Origin: Streptomyces sp. MUM 203J
Lineage (GTDB): Bacteria > Actinomycetota > Actinomycetes > Streptomycetales > Streptomycetaceae
Reading direction: 5' to 3'
DNA: 64,000 nt
Assembly: GCF_022414595.1 (NCBI RefSeq)
Contig: NZ_JADWYO010000007.1
Location: 1-64,000 of the forward strand
Notes under the pieces: generated by a model
Databases searched by the model: none
What the model was told of the DNA's origin: nothing
What the model saw: the letters and a program-made list of their open reading frames with translations, nothing else
Shown here: positions 34,151 through 42,253 of the stretch, in pieces
Layout of the letters: each line of letters begins with the position of its first letter
Position numbering within the stretch: the stretch's first letter is position 1
Program-made: the position numbers and the translations under genes

Positions 34151-36166
34151 ATGCCGCCGACCGATCCGACTCACAGCATCACCGAGCGACTCAGCCACGC
34201 CCTGTCCGGACCGGAGGGGACCCTCGCCCTGGCCCGGATGCAGGTGCTGGGCCGACCCGTCGAGCGCTCGACGGAGCTGGCCGCGCCCCAACTGTCGCAA
34301 ACCGAAGTGGGCGTGTGGCGCCTGGCGGACGGACAGTTACGCCGGGACACCGAGCGCCGGGACGAATGGCGCTACTGGGCCGACCGGCCGGAGATACCCC
34401 TGCGCCCCGGACACCGCCTTGTCGCCGTGCTCGGGGAGTCCGCGACCCGCGGCTACTTCTTCGACCCGGCGTACTCGCTGGCCGGGCTCGTCGACGCCGC
34501 CCTCGACGGCACCGGCGTGGACGTCCTCGACCTCGCCCGCACCAACTGCTCCCTGGCGGAACTCCTCAAGACGGCCGCCGAAGCCCTCGCCCTCGGGGCC
34601 GACGCACTCGTGGTACACGCCGGGAACAACTGGAACAACATCGACCCGACGCCCGTGGAACGCCACGAACTGGCCCTGCTGCTCGAAGAGGGCGGCTTCC
34701 CGGCGGCCGCGGCGTCCTTCCGGGATCTCGTCACCGAGGTCGCCGCGAGCGCGCTGGACCTGCTGCGCGAACTGGCGGGGAAGGTCCCCGTCGTCCTGGT
34801 CGTCCCGGAGTTCAACCTGGGCGACTGGACGGACGAGCCGATCCTCGACTGCCCCGCCCTGCCCGCCGGACGGATGCGGCGCTGGCTGAGTGCCCGGGAC
34901 GAGGCCGAGCGGGCTCTGCGGGACGGCGACCTCGCCGGCGCCCGCACGGTCGTCGCCGAAATGGCCGGGCTCGACGGCGGCTCCAGTCCTGTCTCCCACC
35001 GCCTGGCGGCACGCTGCGCGGCCTCGCCCGACGAGGCACTCACCGCGCTCCGGGCGGCCAAGGACGCGGTGGTCAGCCCCTTCGCCGTCCACTCCCCGCG
35101 TACCCTGACCTCCGTGCAGGAGGTGATGCGCCACAAGGCCGAGGAGGCCGGGTTCCACCTGGTCGACCAGGCGGCCCTGTTCCGGGAGGGCGACGCCGGC
35201 GCACCCGGCCGCCGGTACTTCCTCGACTACTGCCATCTCACCTTCGACGGCCTGCGCGCCACGGCCCTGGCCGTGGCGGAGGCCCTCGGCAGCGCCCTGG
35301 AGCTGCCCGAGCGGCCGGGCGCCGGCGGCGTTCCGGTCCGGGCCGCGGCCGACCGGCTCGCCCTGGCCCATTTCCTCGCCGCCGTGCACAACGCCCACTA
35401 CGGCCAGCCCGAGGACGTGCTGCGCCACCACCTGACCCGAGCGCTCGATGCCGACGCCTCGGTCGCCGGCCGCTTCGAGGACTACCTCGACTACCAGACG
35501 AGGACCGCCCCGAACTGGATGTGCTCCTCCTACGAGCGCTCCACCCAGGACCCGGCGTTCCGGCGCTACATGGTGGTCGGCGACGGCCGGCTCAACGGCA
35601 AGCTGGCGGACCACGGCCTGCGCGAGGTCATGCTCGACGCACTCGAAAGCAGGGGCGTCCCGGCGCGCCGGCGCTACGAGAACCTGCTTGTCGCCGAACA
35701 CGTCGGCAACACCGACCTGCTGGCCGACGCGAACCTCGCGACCACGTTCAACGAGCGTCGTCAAGCCGGCGTCGGCCCGCGGGTGGCATACCTGCGGGCG
35801 AGCTCCCCCTGCACCCGGTCCACCCTGGTCGTCGACGAACCGGCCCCGCTCGTCATCGAAGCGACCTGGCGGCTGCCGGCCGAAGTACCGGCCGCGTCGG
35901 TGTCGGTCGCCGTGAACGGACACGTGGTGGGCACAGCCGAGGCGGGCACGACGTGGACGACCCGGAGGTTCACCGTGGCCCCGGACATCCTGCGCCGCGG
36001 ACGCAACACCGCCGAGATCCGCTGGCCGGAGGGAGGCGACGGCACCGACACGCTCGTCGCCGGGGCCCCGGCCCGCCTGGAGTGCGGCGAGAACGTGCCG
36101 AGTCACCCGGTCCACGGCCACGTCCACGGCTGGTCCGCGACCCGGGCCGTGCCCGCCGCGGTCTGA
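34151..36166 (+). CDS. Large SGNH/GDSL-like domain protein of the NRPS cluster
   Basis: A 671-residue protein from ATG 34151, with AAGGGG seven bases upstream; a TTG 18 bases earlier is poorer. The SGNH-like domain (about 80-390) has AVLGESATRGYF, in which GES replaces GDS, HAGNNWNN as the Asn block, and DYCHLTFDG as the Asp-His block. The C-terminal part (about 400-671) begins LAHFLAAVHNAHYG and ends in a beta-rich stretch (VEATWRLPAEVP ... SVAVNGHVVGTAE). No signal peptide is seen. Codon 63 is TTA. It may be an acyl or carbamoyl hydrolase, an acyltransferase, or a peptide-bond-forming enzyme. I do not recognise a characterised homologue, and function is not assigned. Confidence 0.75.
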   Translation: MPPTDPTHSITERLSHALSGPEGTLALARMQVLGRPVERSTELAAPQLSQTEVGVWRLADGQLRRDTERRDEWRYWADRPEIPLRPGHRLVAVLGESATRGYFFDPAYSLAGLVDAALDGTGVDVLDLARTNCSLAELLKTAAEALALGADALVVHAGNNWNNIDPTPVERHELALLLEEGGFPAAAASFRDLVTEVAASALDLLRELAGKVPVVLVVPEFNLGDWTDEPILDCPALPAGRMRRWLSARDEAERALRDGDLAGARTVVAEMAGLDGGSSPVSHRLAARCAASPDEALTALRAAKDAVVSPFAVHSPRTLTSVQEVMRHKAEEAGFHLVDQAALFREGDAGAPGRRYFLDYCHLTFDGLRATALAVAEALGSALELPERPGAGGVPVRAAADRLALAHFLAAVHNAHYGQPEDVLRHHLTRALDADASVAGRFEDYLDYQTRTAPNWMCSSYERSTQDPAFRRYMVVGDGRLNGKLADHGLREVMLDALESRGVPARRRYENLLVAEHVGNTDLLADANLATTFNERRQAGVGPRVAYLRASSPCTRSTLVVDEPAPLVIEATWRLPAEVPAASVSVAVNGHVVGTAEAGTTWTTRRFTVAPDILRRGRNTAEIRWPEGGDGTDTLVAGAPARLECGENVPSHPVHGHVHGWSATRAVPAAV

Positions 36167-36205
36167 CCGCCCCCGCCTCTGCGTTCCGACAGACAGGAGA
36201 GTCCC

Positions 36206-37291
36206 TTGCGCTTCAGCGTCATGTTCTTCGCCTCCGGTGAGGCGGCCCCGCGGGAGACCTGCCGGACGGTGCTGGAGACCAGCCGTCTGGCCGACGTACA
36301 CGGCCTGGACGCGGTGTGGACTCCCGAACGGCACTTCGACCAGTTCGGCAGTGTGTTCCCCAACCCCGCGCTCACCAGCGCCGCGCTGGCCACCGCGACC
36401 GAACACATCCAGCTGCGGGCCGGCAGCCTCATCTCTCCGCTGCACCACACGGTGCGCATCGCCGAGGACTGGTCCGTCGTCGACAACTGGTCGTCCGGCC
36501 GTGCGGCAGTCTCCTTCGGCTCCGGCTGGAACGCCAACGACTTCGTGCTGGCCCCCGAGGCCTACGAGTCGCGGCACCAGGTGATGCTGGAGCAGATCGA
36601 CACGGTGCGCGCCCTGTGGCGAGGCGAGGACGTCGAGCTTCCCAACGGCACCGGGCAGCCCTTCGCGGCACGCCTGCACCCCAGGCCCGTCCAGCCGGAA
36701 CTGCCGATCTGGATCACCTCGTCGGGGAACCCGCGGACCTTCCAGGACGCCGGGGTCCGCGGCCTCAACGTGCTGACCCACCTGATCGGCCAGAACCTGG
36801 ACCAGCTCGCCGAGAAAGTGGCCCTCTACCGCAAGGCCCGCGCGGACGCCGGCTTCGATCCGGCCACCGGGACGGTCTCCCTGATGCTGCACACCCACCT
36901 GGACGACGACCCGGAGGCCGCCGAGGCCCGCAGCCGCGCACCGTTCCGCGACTATCTGCGCTCCGCGGTGAAGCTGGAGCTCCGGGCCGCTCAGGGCGGC
37001 GGCACCATCAGCGGCGGGCATGTCCTGCCCGACGACGAGATACCCGAGGACCTCCTCGACGAGTTGCTGGACGCGACCTACGAGCGTTATCTGCAGGGCG
37101 GCTCCCTGATCGGCTCCCCGGACACCTGCCGGGGCATGGCCGACCGGGTGGCGGCGGCGGGTGTCGACGACATCGCATGTCTGCTGGACTTCGGCGTGCC
37201 CAGCGAGCGGATCCCCGCGGTGATCCCGCTGATCGCCGCCCTCGCCGGCGAGAGCGGCTCCGGACGTGAGGTCGTCGAGAGTGCGCACTGA
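36206..37291 (+). CDS. Luciferase-like flavin-dependent monooxygenase (natural-product type)
   Basis: A 361-residue LLM enzyme, full length. The opening MRFSVMFFASGEA, then GLDAVWTPERHFDQFG, ISPLHHTVRIAEDWSVVDN and SFGSGWNANDFVLAPE are the signature of the subfamily often found fused inside NRPS/PKS proteins (MupA/Atu3640 type). Here it stands alone. Family members use reduced flavin to hydroxylate chain intermediates. It follows the SGNH gene by about 40 bases and overlaps the MFS gene, so it belongs to the rightward operon. It is a second oxidative step besides the Fe/2OG enzyme; its substrate is not predictable from sequence. Confidence 0.9.
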   Translation: MRFSVMFFASGEAAPRETCRTVLETSRLADVHGLDAVWTPERHFDQFGSVFPNPALTSAALATATEHIQLRAGSLISPLHHTVRIAEDWSVVDNWSSGRAAVSFGSGWNANDFVLAPEAYESRHQVMLEQIDTVRALWRGEDVELPNGTGQPFAARLHPRPVQPELPIWITSSGNPRTFQDAGVRGLNVLTHLIGQNLDQLAEKVALYRKARADAGFDPATGTVSLMLHTHLDDDPEAAEARSRAPFRDYLRSAVKLELRAAQGGGTISGGHVLPDDEIPEDLLDELLDATYERYLQGGSLIGSPDTCRGMADRVAAAGVDDIACLLDFGVPSERIPAVIPLIAALAGESGSGREVVESAH

Positions 37292-38540
37292 CCTCGCCCT
37301 GTGGGCACGTCTGCGCGATGTGCTGATGCTGCAACGGCGTGAGACCAGACTGCTCCTGGCGAGTGTGACCGCCGACTCCTTCGGCACCGGCATCTTCACG
37401 GCGACTTCGGTCCTGTTCTTCACCACCGTCCGGGGCTTCAGTGTGTCCGCCGTCGGCCTGGCGATCTCCCTGGGAAGCCTCTGCGCGTTCTTCCTCGGCC
37501 CCCGCATCGGCGCCCTCGCGGACCGGGTCGGGCCGCAGAAGAGCCTCATCGTGCTGTTCGGCGTACGCGCCGTGGGCTACGGCCTGTACCTGCTCGCCGA
37601 GCAGTACTGGCTGTTCGTGGTGCTCGCCTGCGTCGTGACCACGGCCGACCGGGCCAGCCCTGCCATCAACCAGGCCCTGATGGGCCGGCTGTTCGAGGCC
37701 AGGGACCGGGCGACGATCCTGGGCACCGTGTTCTCGGCGCGCAACGGGGCGATCGTGCTCGGGTCGCTGGCCGCCACCCTGCCCGTCGTCACCGGCTCCA
37801 GCGCCCTGTACCTGGTGGGGATCGGGGTCAACGCCGCGTCCTTCATCGTCGCCGCGCTCCTCGTGGCCCGGCTGCACGTCCCGAAGGCGGAGCCCGCGGC
37901 CACCGGCCGGGACAAGGAACGCCGCGGCGGACTTTCCCCCTTGCGCGACCGGCGGTACCTGGCCATCACGGTCGTCAACGGCGTGGCCCAGACGCACAAC
38001 ACGATCCTGTCGCTGGTGCTGCCCCTGTGGATCGTCCACGCCACCAGCTCTCCCAAGTGGAGCCTCACCGCGCTGCTCGCGCTCAACGGCGCGCTGGCCA
38101 TGGCGGCTCAGGTACCGGTGAACCGGATGTTCGCCGACTTCTCCGCCGCTCTGCGCGCGTCCGCGCTCGGCGGTGTCGCCATCTGTGCCGCGTGTCTCGC
38201 CTATGCCGGGGCCGGGGCGGTGGGCGACGCCTGGGTGGCGCTCGCGGTCCTCGTGGTCGCCATGCTCGCCCACACAGCCGGGGAGAGCCTCTTCATCGCG
38301 AGTACACCGCTGTCCTTCGAACTCGCCCCGAAGGAGTCGCTCGGACGGTACCTGTCCTTCTACAACCTGGGCCGGGTGGGCCAGGACCTCGTCGGGCCGC
38401 TGCTGATCGTGGGGCCGCTCGTGGACCGGGGCGCCCCCGTGTGGGTGCTGGTCGGCGCGGTCGTGCTGCTAGGCGGCCTCGTGCCGTGGACCCTCCTCAG
38501 GGACGACGCGCTCGCCGTGAACGGGCGGTCGGCACGGTGA
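37266..38540 (+). CDS. MFS exporter of the NRPS cluster
   Basis: A 424-residue membrane protein with about 12 hydrophobic segments and the MFS loop GALADRVGPQKS after the second helix. Two GTG starts are possible: 37266, or 37281, which has GAGG nine bases upstream; both overlap the monooxygenase end. The stop overlaps the racemase start (GTGA). It most likely exports the product and confers self-protection, the only candidate resistance gene in the cluster. Confidence 0.9.
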   Translation: MRSSRVRTDLALWARLRDVLMLQRRETRLLLASVTADSFGTGIFTATSVLFFTTVRGFSVSAVGLAISLGSLCAFFLGPRIGALADRVGPQKSLIVLFGVRAVGYGLYLLAEQYWLFVVLACVVTTADRASPAINQALMGRLFEARDRATILGTVFSARNGAIVLGSLAATLPVVTGSSALYLVGIGVNAASFIVAALLVARLHVPKAEPAATGRDKERRGGLSPLRDRRYLAITVVNGVAQTHNTILSLVLPLWIVHATSSPKWSLTALLALNGALAMAAQVPVNRMFADFSAALRASALGGVAICAACLAYAGAGAVGDAWVALAVLVVAMLAHTAGESLFIASTPLSFELAPKESLGRYLSFYNLGRVGQDLVGPLLIVGPLVDRGAPVWVLVGAVVLLGGLVPWTLLRDDALAVNGRSAR

Positions 38541-39310
38541 GCGCGGTCACCTCCGGGTACCGGACCGCGACGCAGGCACCCGATCCGGCGGCGTCCGGCA
38601 TCGTCGGTGTGCTCGGCGGCATGGGGCCGGCCGCCACGGCGGACTTCTTCGCGAAGCTGGTACGGGAGACGCCCGCCGCCAGTGACCAGGAGCATCTGCG
38701 GACGCTGGTGTGGTCCGACGCCACTGTGCCGGACCGCACCGACGCCATCCTGTGCGCCGGGCCCAGCCCGCTCCCCCGCCTGCTCGAAGGGGTGCGCCTG
38801 CTCCAGTCCGCGGGGGCCGCAATCATCGCCATGCCCTGCAGCACCGCGCATGCCTTCCTCCCGGAGCTGCGGCGGGCCTCGGCGGTCCCCGTCCTCAGCA
38901 TGATTGACGCCAGTGTGCGGCGGCTGCGCGCGGCCGCGCCGTCGGTCTCCCGGGTGGGGCTCCTCGCCACCACCGGCACGCTGGTGACGGGCCTGTACCA
39001 GGAGAGTCTGCGCGAGCAGGGCATGGACGCGGTGGTCCCCCCGCCGCTGCTTCAGCAACGGTCCGTGATGCGGGCCGTGCGGCTGATCAAGGCCGGCGAG
39101 CTGGAGGCCGCCGAGCAGGCACTGGCCCCGGCGGTCAGAACCGTCGCCGGGGCCGGAGCGGGCATGATCGTCGCAGCATGCACGGAACTCCCCCTGGTGC
39201 TCGGTCACCGGGCCGAGAACCTCCCCGTCTTCGACCCCACCACGGCACTGGCGCAGGACGCCGTGGCGCTCGCCAGGCGTCTTCCGCGCCCCGACCACAC
39301 GAAGGAATGA
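38537..39310 (+). CDS. Aspartate/glutamate-type amino acid racemase
   Basis: A 257-residue PLP-independent racemase from GTG 38537, overlapping the MFS stop by four bases. IVGVLGGMGPAATADFFAKLV is the family opening; the two catalytic cysteines are Cys101 in MPCSTAHAF and Cys215 in VAACTELPLVL. Most aspartate racemases have NT rather than ST after the first Cys, so specificity may be shifted. The NRPS proteins contain no epimerisation domain, so this enzyme could supply a free D-amino acid monomer. A general racemase role is possible, but its position inside the operon argues for the pathway. Confidence 0.88.
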   Translation: MSAVTSGYRTATQAPDPAASGIVGVLGGMGPAATADFFAKLVRETPAASDQEHLRTLVWSDATVPDRTDAILCAGPSPLPRLLEGVRLLQSAGAAIIAMPCSTAHAFLPELRRASAVPVLSMIDASVRRLRAAAPSVSRVGLLATTGTLVTGLYQESLREQGMDAVVPPPLLQQRSVMRAVRLIKAGELEAAEQALAPAVRTVAGAGAGMIVAACTELPLVLGHRAENLPVFDPTTALAQDAVALARRLPRPDHTKE

Positions 39311-39312
39311 CC

Positions 39313-40605
39313 ATGAACACGCGTGTCTGTCTCGTCTCGCCCAAACCCCCGATACTCCAGCGGGCCAGGCGGCTGAAGCTGGACGTGGTCTGCGTGTACA
39401 CCCCCGAGGAGTTCCGCAAGCTCCCCGCCGACGCCGTGCACGACGAGATCTGCCTGGTGCTGCGGCACCAGTCCGACCCCCGGGAGCTGGTGGACTCCGT
39501 CCGTGCGCTGCACGACCGTACGCCGTTCTCGGCCGTGGTGACCGTTCAGGAGGAGGGCGTCATCACCACCGCCCTGCTCAACGACGCCCTCGGCCTGAAC
39601 GGTGTCTCTGCCGAGACCGTGGCACTGCTGACCGACAAGTGGCACATGCGCCGGCACACCGCGGAGCTCGGCGTCAGCACCGTGCGGGCGGCCGTCGCGT
39701 CGAGTCTGGAGGACATCAGGGAGTTCGGTGCGGCCCAGGGATACCCGTTGATCGCCAAGCCGCTGGGCGGCTCCGCGAGCATCGGCATCCACAAGATCGA
39801 CAGCCCCGGGGCGGCCGAGTCCGCGTACGCCACGCTGAGTGGGCTCGGCCTGAAGCAGTTCCTGCTGGAGGAGTACCTCGAAGGCCCGGAGATCAGCGTG
39901 GACGCTCTCTCCTTCGACGGCCGTCACGTGCCGATCGCCATCGCGGACAAGATCACCGGAACTGGCTTCGTCGAGTTCGGGCACGCCATTCCCGCCCAGC
40001 TGGCCCCCTCCCTGGAGGAGGAGGTGTGCCGCACGGTGTCCGACTTCCTGGACGCGGTCGGCCTCCGCAGCGGTCTGTCGCACACCGAGCTGAAGCTCAC
40101 ATCGGCCGGGCCCCGGGTGGTCGAGAGCCACAACCGGCGCGGGGGCGACCGGATCAACACCATGACGCACGCCGTCTACGGCATCGACCTGGAGGAGGCC
40201 GGCCTCGCCTGGGCCACGGGTCTGCTCCAGCCGCTCGCCGAGCGTCCCGCGGCAAACGGCGGAGCGGCCGTCGTCTTCTTCGAGGCCGAGCCCGGCCGCC
40301 TGGTCGCCATCGAGGGCGCCGATGAGGCGCGCGCCCACGCCGGTGTCGTCGAGTTTCACCTCAATTTCGAGGTGGGCCAGCTCATCCCACGGGTCCGCTG
40401 GTCGCTGGACCGGGCCGGGTATGTGGTGGTGACGGCCGAGACGGCCCAGGCCGCACAGGAGCTGGCCCAGTCGCTGGCCTCCCAGGTGCGGTTCGTGACC
40501 GAGCCCGACCCGGCGGCCGAGGAGGACGGTGCGCAGGGGCTTCGCCGCCATCGCGACCTCGTGGCAGAACTCAATCAGGTCCCCCACGTCGATGCCCTGA
40601 CGTAA
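39313..40605 (+). CDS. ATP-grasp carboxylate-amine ligase
   Basis: A 430-residue ATP-grasp enzyme of the type that joins amino acids or peptides (BacD/DdaF-like in layout). GYPLIAKPLGGSASIGIHKI is the first grasp loop, LEEYLEGPEISVDALS the second, and HTELKLTSAGPRVVESHNRRGGDRI the metal-binding Glu/Asn region. The second ATG (39313) is chosen because GAAGGA lies six bases ahead; the first (39307) abuts that site. It closes the rightward operon and is followed by a terminator. It could add a residue to an NRPS product or make a building block. Substrates are unknown. Confidence 0.88.
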   Translation: MNTRVCLVSPKPPILQRARRLKLDVVCVYTPEEFRKLPADAVHDEICLVLRHQSDPRELVDSVRALHDRTPFSAVVTVQEEGVITTALLNDALGLNGVSAETVALLTDKWHMRRHTAELGVSTVRAAVASSLEDIREFGAAQGYPLIAKPLGGSASIGIHKIDSPGAAESAYATLSGLGLKQFLLEEYLEGPEISVDALSFDGRHVPIAIADKITGTGFVEFGHAIPAQLAPSLEEEVCRTVSDFLDAVGLRSGLSHTELKLTSAGPRVVESHNRRGGDRINTMTHAVYGIDLEEAGLAWATGLLQPLAERPAANGGAAVVFFEAEPGRLVAIEGADEARAHAGVVEFHLNFEVGQLIPRVRWSLDRAGYVVVTAETAQAAQELAQSLASQVRFVTEPDPAAEEDGAQGLRRHRDLVAELNQVPHVDALT

Positions 40606-40618
40606 CGACACGACGTAC

Positions 40619-40665
40619 GAACTGGGCAGGGCAACACCCTTCTGAGGGGTCGCTCTGCCCAGTTC
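40619..40665 (+). terminator. Terminator at the right border of the NRPS cluster
   Basis: GAACTGGGCAG and CTGCCCAGTTC form a perfect 11-base stem 13 bases after the ATP-grasp stop, around a loop that has its own short stem (ACCC/GGGT). It defines the right end of the operon. Confidence 0.75.
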
Positions 40666-40765
40666 TCCGGTGGCGATGCTCCGCTTGCGTCCCGCGTTCT
40701 TCTTGCCGGCGTCGATGCCATGGCTGGAGGCGGGAACAAACGTCGGCACGGTGAGCGGCCCTGCG

Positions 40766-40999
40766 CGCCAGTTCGCCGCCACTGAGGCCAGGCACGCGAC
40801 GACGGCGCTCGGCGCGCTGCCCGGGGTGCTCCGGGTGAACCGGCCCCAGGTGAACGCGGACTGCACCAAGCCCGTCCGGCTCGCCGCCGCCGCATGCGGC
40901 CTGCACGTCCCTGACACGCTGATCACGAACGACCCGGCCGACGCCGCCCCGTCCGCCGAGCGGTGCGGCAGCCGGATCGTCACCAAGGTGCTGTCGGGT
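40766..40999 (+). pseudogene. Relic of a graspetide-type ATP-grasp maturase (TgmB/SAV_5884-like)
   Basis: RQFAATEARHATTALGAL, then NRPQVNADCTKPVRLAAA, then GLHVPDTLITNDP and IVTKVLSG follow in order the conserved region just before and at the ATP-grasp domain of SAV_5884-type maturases. The N-terminal domain is missing and after 41000 the frame no longer matches the family. No precursor peptide or partner methyltransferase gene is seen nearby. It is a dead fragment unrelated in family detail to the intact ATP-grasp gene upstream. The stretch 41000-41306 holds nothing else I can support. Confidence 0.55.
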
Positions 41000-41306
41000 T
41001 CATCGCCGTCGGCGTCGCCGACGGTTGTCCCGAGCACGCCGAGCTGGTCCGGGCCGGCCCCCTCTACGAAGCGGAAGCCGACCTGACCGGTCCGGTCGCG
41101 GACGGCAAGGCCTCCCTCACCGTGGTCCGTGGCGGCGGCGTTCCTCTCCCGGAATCCGTACCAGCTCTGCTCGTGCCCTGAGGGAGTCTGGCGACTGCCG
41201 CGGTGAAGGACCCACTCGTGCCGCTCAAGGCCCCGGCAGACCTCAGGTACTTGATCGTTGAAGTCGGGGCGAAGACGGCGTTGGCGGGGAGGGCCGGCCA
41301 CAGTGC

Positions 41307-41915
41307 CTACGGGGCCCGCCACACATTTGCGTAGGCCGCGTTCTCGATGGAACGCCGCTGACGTACGGCTTCCAGTTCCATCACCGCGTCGTTGACGGCG
41401 GCAAGCACGGTCGTCACCGCTTCGCCGTGCGAGCCGACATCATCGTGGGGGCGTTCATCAGGGTGGATGCCGATGGCCGCGGCGAGGGCCCTGAGAACGG
41501 GTTCGTCCTCCTGCCAACGACTCTGTGCATGACGCCGGGTGGGCGTGTCAACGAGCTCCATGCGCTCGGCCCCGAGGTTCAGGCGGCCGCGCCGCGCACG
41601 GGTCAGCAGGCCGTCCTCTTCGAACGCGGCCTGGTAGGCCGCGGCGAGGTCACGACCCCTGCGCCACAGCCAGTCCTCGACGCTCTCATACGGCACCTGC
41701 CGCACGAGTGCAGACGCCGCTGCACCCAGCAGCCGGTCGTCCAGGTCCGATCGAGGGCCCGGCACGATGACATCGCCGTCCAAGCTGATGGCCTCGGCAT
41801 GAAGGAGGTCGACCAGTTCCGCGCCCGCGAGGGACAGGGACAGGTCGCCCTGCCCCACGGAGCGCTCCGGCCGGGGTTCCAGGGCAATGGTGAACAGGTC
41901 TTTCGCCGTGGTCAT
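41307..41915 (-). CDS. GPP34 (GOLPH3/Vps74-like) family protein
   Basis: A 202-residue protein from ATG 41915 with GAGGGAG nine bases upstream. Core: DLSLSLAGAELVDLLHAEAI, DDRLLGAAASALV, VEDWLWRRGRDLAAAYQAAFEEDGLL, then RAGRL-like RRGRLNLG. This is the bacterial GPP34 fold, common in several copies in Streptomyces and related to phosphoinositide-binding Golgi proteins. No function is established in bacteria. It stands alone; no link to the NRPS cluster is evident. Confidence 0.85.
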   Translation of the reverse strand: MTTAKDLFTIALEPRPERSVGQGDLSLSLAGAELVDLLHAEAISLDGDVIVPGPRSDLDDRLLGAAASALVRQVPYESVEDWLWRRGRDLAAAYQAAFEEDGLLTRARRGRLNLGAERMELVDTPTRRHAQSRWQEDEPVLRALAAAIGIHPDERPHDDVGSHGEAVTTVLAAVNDAVMELEAVRQRRSIENAAYANVWRAP

Positions 41916-42253
41916 GTACGGCTCCCTCGTCGTCGGCCGCACCCGCGTCCCGTCGCGGGGCGGGGTGATGGTCAAGTATCGCTCATCCGGTCTTTGTCCT
42001 CCTTCCATGGCATGTCCGTGACCGGGTGTTGCCATCCGCCTGCCGGGGGCGGCCCGCGCAGCCCCGGGCGGCCACCGTGTCCGCCCCGCAGGCGCGGTCG
42101 GCGGCACTGTCCGGGTTCGCTCACGGCGACGACCTGGGAGTGGCGGGCACGGATGACGGGGCCTCCCCATGGGCAGAAGCAGCCGGCCTGTACGGCCGTC
42201 TCGCAATGGCACGATGTCCGATGGGAGTTCATTCGTGACGCCATGGGGGGCTT
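41916..42253. other. Intergenic region without a supported gene
   Basis: Divergent space between the GPP34 gene and the first HEAT-repeat gene. Open frames here are short antisense or out-of-bias reads. No clear operator or RNA was found. Confidence 0.5.

Noticed and set aside
34337-37549. A 1070-codon minus-strand open frame (also 32194-34131, 39205-41322 and 37008-38273)
   Set aside because: All are antisense to genes with clear families; their translations are low-complexity Gly/Val/Arg/Gln-rich without recognisable folds.
19005-40605. Assignment to a viomycin/tuberactinomycin or streptothricin type pathway because of KamA, oxygenase and carbamoyltransferase genes
   Set aside because: The KamA protein is divergent, no capreomycidine, Dap or streptolidine genes are present, and the A-domain codes do not fit beta-lysine oligomers.
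19005-40605. Assignment to a dapdiamide-type pathway (SyrP/DdaC-like oxygenase, amidotransferase, ATP-grasp, NRPS, MFS)
   Set aside because: The genes for 2,3-diaminopropionate and the fumarate-activating ligase are absent, and the NRPS is much larger. Only a loose parallel remains.
40611-40670. Possible precursor peptide for the ATP-grasp relic on either strand
   Set aside because: The segment is mostly the terminator stem; no conserved graspetide core (such as a PxxxF or repeated Thr/Asp motif) could be read.
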